A stretch of DNA of 9,890 bases from Prolixibacteraceae bacterium (lineage in GTDB: Bacteria > Bacteroidota > Bacteroidia > Bacteroidales > Prolixibacteraceae). Made by a program: the position numbers and the translations under genes. The number at the start of each line of letters is the position of its first letter. Within the stretch, counting starts at the first letter, position 1. The stretch spans positions 1 through 9,890 of the forward strand of contig JAQIDF010000399.1 in assembly GCA_027858145.1 (NCBI GenBank), read 5' to 3'. Below are positions 6,719 to 9,890 of the stretch, in pieces. The notes under the pieces were generated by a model. The model was not told where the DNA came from. It made no database searches and worked only from the letters and a program-made list of their open reading frames with translations.

Positions 6719-9058
6719 TTATGCTTTATATTTTTCCACTGTAAAGCGTGCCATAAGGTAGCTCACTGTTGATTCGGCTCCCTGGTTAAGATTAACGTTA
6801 TGCTCTTCCAACCCGTCGTAACAACCTCCGGTACATGGATTATAAATGATTTGGCACAAACGATTCTTTCCTAAAAACCAATTGAATGCAATGTGCATTT
6901 TCTCCAGATAATCTTTAGACTCAAAGGCATTGTAAAATTTACTTAATGACATAATAGTGTAGGAAACTTCGATGGGTTGTTCTCCAACATAATATGCTTC
7001 CTCTCCCTTATGCAGCCATTCTTTATTGGAGATGACCCTTATCCCGTCTTTATTAAAAGTTTTTAATAAAAGGAAACGAAACGATGAAACAGCAATCTCT
7101 TTATAAATTCTTTTTCCGGTTACCAGCCACGCGTTGAGTAATGCCTCGGGCAAAAGGCTGTTCGCATATGTAAGGTAGCTTTCAAACCATTCCCAATTTT
7201 CTGCTGATTCATGTTTATACATCTGAACCATACGGTTAGCCATTTTTTCAATAATTTGAATTGTTTCTTTTGTTCCGAATGTATCCTGATAATAGAACAA
7301 CCCTTTTATAACAAACGCCATAGCCCGGGTAGAATATATTTCAGATAACTGAGGCAAAGCTATTTGCATAATAGAATTGGCCTGGATGATGAACGTAGCA
7401 GGGAGTAACAGTTCTTTTGAAATAAGAAAACCCAATGCCCAAATAGCACGACCATTGGCATCGTCGAGATTTGTTTTCCTGTTCTGCTTTGTAAAGTGCA
7501 AATTTTCATCAATATAATTCTCAAAACGCCCCGATGACAGTAGGCAGCGCTGTATAAAACTGAGGTATGTTTGCAAGTATGGCAGATCGTTGTTATCGGC
7601 AGTCATTTCGTAATGCATGCACATGGCTATCATAGCCCGGGCATTATCGTCGAGCGTATAACCGGAACTTAAATCGGGTTGATTAATTTTTGAAAACTGG
7701 ATGATTCCAACATCAGTTGTCATTTTTTTAAGGTGATCCAGGTTAATTGAGGGTAAACTGTAATGAGGTATTATTTTTTCACCCAATATTTTTTCGAAAA
7801 CTTTAGAATGAGCTATAGCTGAATTTTCCCATGCTGAAGGAATAATTTTTTGCAGCGTGTTTAAACGGATATTTTCACGTAAGTTGTCGTCTTCGAGCAG
7901 ACGCTTCACTCCCATTGCCAGTTGTTCAGAGTTCCCGAAGTCGAAAATAATCCCTGTGTCATTGGTCAATACTTCTTTTGCATGAGGAATTGGGGTTGAA
8001 ATAATTGGGCAGGCACAACTCATAGCATAAGCAAAAGTTCCGCTAACGATCTGATTCGGATCGTTGCTCGTAAACAGGTATATGTCGGTTAACTGCAAAT
8101 ATTCCAGTAAATCGGGTAACGCTAAATAGCTGTTAACAAACCTGACGTTATGCTGAATTCCTAATGTTTTCACAGTTTCTTCCAGCATTTTCCTATATCC
8201 CTCCCCTTCGTTTTTTACCACTTCGGGATGTGTTTTACCAATTACAAGAAATATCACATCGGGGCTGATTTTAATAATTTCAGGTAATGCCTGCAATGTG
8301 GTTTCTATGCTCTTGCCTGAACTTAACAATCCAAATGTTGACAACACTTTCCGCCCCGTTAACCCATATTTTTTTTTCAGTACATCTTTGTCGGTGTGTG
8401 CTACAAGGTGTGTGCCGTGTGCTATAACAGAAACTTTATCGGGCGCAATACCATAATCGTTCACTAAAATTTCTGATGCTCGATTGGTCATCACAATAAC
8501 TGACTCACTTACATATGAAATTAATCGGACTTTAGCCCTGAATATTTCATCGGGATGTGGCAAGACCGTATGAAAAACAATGGAAATGGGTTTTTCAACA
8601 TCTGCTATGAATTGGAGGAATGCTTTTTCCTGAGCATGAAAAAAACCAAACTCATGTTGTATCAAAACAAAATCAATCTGTTTGTTTTGGTTGATATATC
8701 CGGCCAATTTTGAAAACGCCTGAGACTTAGAGGTATCAAGAATATACTTTACATCGTCCGAATATATGTGGTTTGAACAACCAGCCTCCAGAGCACAAAT
8801 ATTTATACGAAATGAGGTTCCGAATTGTTTTCTCAGCGCAGCTATCAAGTCCTTCGAATAGGTTGCAATACCGCATACGCGCGGAGGATAAGATGTTATT
8901 ACAAGTATTTCAGCAAGTTTTTTGGGAGGATCAGTCATTAAATCGGTACGATTCTCTACTTTAGTTGCTTGATTATTGTGTTTAGTTTCTGGCTGAAACA
9001 AATCGGTATATCGATTATCTCCAACGTTGAACTGGTCTGAAATTATTTTATTTTTCAT
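6719..9058 (-). CDS. GT4-type glycosyltransferase fused to a C-terminal helical toroid-like domain
   Basis: This 779-residue protein has no signal peptide or membrane span. A 48-residue polar leader precedes a GT-B fold transferase (about 49-425): the N-lobe glycine loop PPRVCGIATYS (58-68), LIQHEFGFF (132-140), IAHG (212-215), the donor-site loop FGLLSSGKSIE (242-252, Lys249) and SGTFAYAM (339-346). The usual GT4 E-x7-E is replaced by Gln336-x7-Tyr344. The second part (about 445-779) is mostly helical, with acidic and aromatic motifs GYTLDDNARAM, NLDDANGRAIWALG, WEWFESYLTYANSLLPEAL and NQGAESTVSYL, like an alpha/alpha-toroid of glycan-active enzymes; its activity is unknown. The ATG overlaps the GH130 gene by 11 bp, so the two are probably translated together. 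A start at Met41 is possible but would leave a 109-bp gap. Donor and acceptor sugars cannot be read from sequence. Confidence 0.88.
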   Translation of the reverse strand: MKNKIISDQFNVGDNRYTDLFQPETKHNNQATKVENRTDLMTDPPKKLAEILVITSYPPRVCGIATYSKDLIAALRKQFGTSFRINICALEAGCSNHIYSDDVKYILDTSKSQAFSKLAGYINQNKQIDFVLIQHEFGFFHAQEKAFLQFIADVEKPISIVFHTVLPHPDEIFRAKVRLISYVSESVIVMTNRASEILVNDYGIAPDKVSVIAHGTHLVAHTDKDVLKKKYGLTGRKVLSTFGLLSSGKSIETTLQALPEIIKISPDVIFLVIGKTHPEVVKNEGEGYRKMLEETVKTLGIQHNVRFVNSYLALPDLLEYLQLTDIYLFTSNDPNQIVSGTFAYAMSCACPIISTPIPHAKEVLTNDTGIIFDFGNSEQLAMGVKRLLEDDNLRENIRLNTLQKIIPSAWENSAIAHSKVFEKILGEKIIPHYSLPSINLDHLKKMTTDVGIIQFSKINQPDLSSGYTLDDNARAMIAMCMHYEMTADNNDLPYLQTYLSFIQRCLLSSGRFENYIDENLHFTKQNRKTNLDDANGRAIWALGFLISKELLLPATFIIQANSIMQIALPQLSEIYSTRAMAFVIKGLFYYQDTFGTKETIQIIEKMANRMVQMYKHESAENWEWFESYLTYANSLLPEALLNAWLVTGKRIYKEIAVSSFRFLLLKTFNKDGIRVISNKEWLHKGEEAYYVGEQPIEVSYTIMSLSKFYNAFESKDYLEKMHIAFNWFLGKNRLCQIIYNPCTGGCYDGLEEHNVNLNQGAESTVSYLMARFTVEKYKA

Positions 9059-9890
9059 TCTGCCCTGTATAAGATAACAACTCGGCCAATAGCGACGATA
9101 AGCTTAATGATGCAGTGGCAATAACCGAATCGGCTGCACCGTAATAGATATAAAGAGTATCACCAAATAAGGCTGTACCCGTAGGGAAAACCACATTGTT
9201 TACTTCGCCCTTTCGTTCCCATTCACTTTCGGGCGAGAAAAGTGCATGCGGTAAGCGGGCAATCACTTTATCAGGATTTTCAAGGTCGAGCAATGCAGCA
9301 CATGCCGAATAAACGTTTCCATGTTCGGTCTCTTCTACCCCGTGGTAAATCAGCAACCAACCATCCTTGGTCTCAATTGGCGGGCAACCGGCACCTATAT
9401 AACTTGACTCATGAAGGAACGAAGGATCGATTAATATGTGATCCTGAAATTCCTTGAAATAATTGTCCCAATAGTTTTTATCCAGATCCTCCAGTTTGTT
9501 GAAATGTGCTATTTGAATTCCGGGTCTGATCCGATGCAGGAACACCAACTGACCTTTAATTCGCCTTGGAAAGAAAACCACATTTTTGTCCCACAACATG
9601 ATCCTTTTTTCAGGATCCGACTCCTGGTAGTAGAATTTCTGATTCCGGTAATACTTTTCCTTTACTTTTCCCGAGGTTTCAGCGCGGTACACAAACTCAG
9701 CATACGTTATGGGCGGAACTATTATCCCGTGTTTTTTAAATTTTTTCAGGTCTTTTGAAGTTGCCAAAACGCCACGGGCATTCATCCCATCGTAAGCAGT
9801 ATATGTCAGATAATATAAATCGTCAATTTTTACAATCCGGGGATCCTCAACACCTTGCGATTCATAATCAAAGTCAGGTACGATGATAGG
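9048..9890 (-). CDS. GH130-family glycoside phosphorylase/hydrolase (5' end beyond window)
   Basis: The reading frame is open to the window edge, giving 280 C-terminal residues; the internal ATG at 9785 is not the start, because the 35 codons before it encode conserved family sequence, including GVEDPR (9837-9854). GH130 enzymes are five-bladed beta-propellers that cleave beta-mannosidic bonds, by phosphorolysis in most subgroups or hydrolysis in some. Family motifs visible, numbered from the window edge: GVEDPR (13-18), KNVVFFPRRI (102-111), HRIRP (119-123), GAGCPPI (166-172), GWLLIYHGV (177-185), NNVVFPTG (231-238) and YYGAAD (249-254). The acidic residues of EDPR lie in the active site. 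I recall close relatives in databases under the misleading name 'pesticidal protein Cry7Aa'; nothing here suggests a toxin. No secretion signal can be judged. The overlap with the glycosyltransferase gene points to a shared glycan pathway. Confidence 0.9.
   Translation of the reverse strand, partial: PIIVPDFDYESQGVEDPRIVKIDDLYYLTYTAYDGMNARGVLATSKDLKKFKKHGIIVPPITYAEFVYRAETSGKVKEKYYRNQKFYYQESDPEKRIMLWDKNVVFFPRRIKGQLVFLHRIRPGIQIAHFNKLEDLDKNYWDNYFKEFQDHILIDPSFLHESSYIGAGCPPIETKDGWLLIYHGVEETEHGNVYSACAALLDLENPDKVIARLPHALFSPESEWERKGEVNNVVFPTGTALFGDTLYIYYGAADSVIATASLSLSSLLAELLSYTGQNEK

Noticed and set aside
9048..9785. A complete 245-residue GH130 gene starting at the ATG at 9785
   Set aside because: The frame stays open to the window edge and the upstream codons encode the conserved GVEDPR region, so the true start lies outside the window.
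9048..9890. Insecticidal Cry-like toxin, a name I recall being attached to similar proteins
   Set aside because: The motifs are those of the GH130 beta-propeller and there is no Cry toxin domain.

Overview
The window looks like chromosome of a Bacteroidota bacterium. The coding sequence is AT-rich, Shine-Dalgarno sites are mostly absent, one possible promoter matches the Bacteroidota -7 consensus TAnnTTTG, and the intergenic repeats and gene families resemble those of that phylum. All six genes lie on the minus strand, so transcription runs from high to low coordinates: GH130 enzyme, glycosyltransferase, AraC-type regulator, CheB-CheR-PAS protein, hybrid histidine kinase, response regulator. 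Genus cannot be told from the sequence alone.

Carbohydrate part (6719-9890): a GH130-type glycoside phosphorylase/hydrolase, cut at its 5' end by the window edge, overlaps by 11 bp a 779-residue protein. That protein joins a GT4-type (GT-B) glycosyltransferase to a C-terminal, mostly helical domain of about 330 residues that resembles an alpha/alpha-toroid. The pair probably makes and/or turns over one glycan, perhaps a mannoside.

Spacer (6345-6718): 374 bp without a gene. It holds a 125-bp inverted-repeat element with 48-bp arms and, nearer the next gene, a possible promoter and a strong ribosome binding site.

Signalling part (15-6344): a short AraC-family regulator with a TTG start is followed after 6 bp by a CheB-CheR-PAS fusion that has neither a receiver nor a kinase domain. 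A 554-bp stretch follows, filled by three copies of a hairpin-rich repeat, two in one orientation and one inverted between them. Then come a PAS hybrid kinase (HisKA-HATPase-REC-HPt) and, overlapping it by 17 bp, a single-domain response regulator. Together they could form a phosphorelay (His231 to Asp520 to His660 in the kinase, then Asp57 in the regulator), with CheB/CheR as a methylation-type sensor or adaptor. No methyl-accepting receptor, CheA or CheW is present in the window, so a role outside classical chemotaxis is likely, for example stress or surface-polysaccharide control.

The genes belong to recognisable families and I see no clearly new system. The points most worth a second look are the two kinds of structured intergenic repeat, the glycosyltransferase fusion that lacks the usual E-x7-E motif, the non-canonical CheB-CheR signalling set, and a two-heptad duplication in the kinase signal helix.
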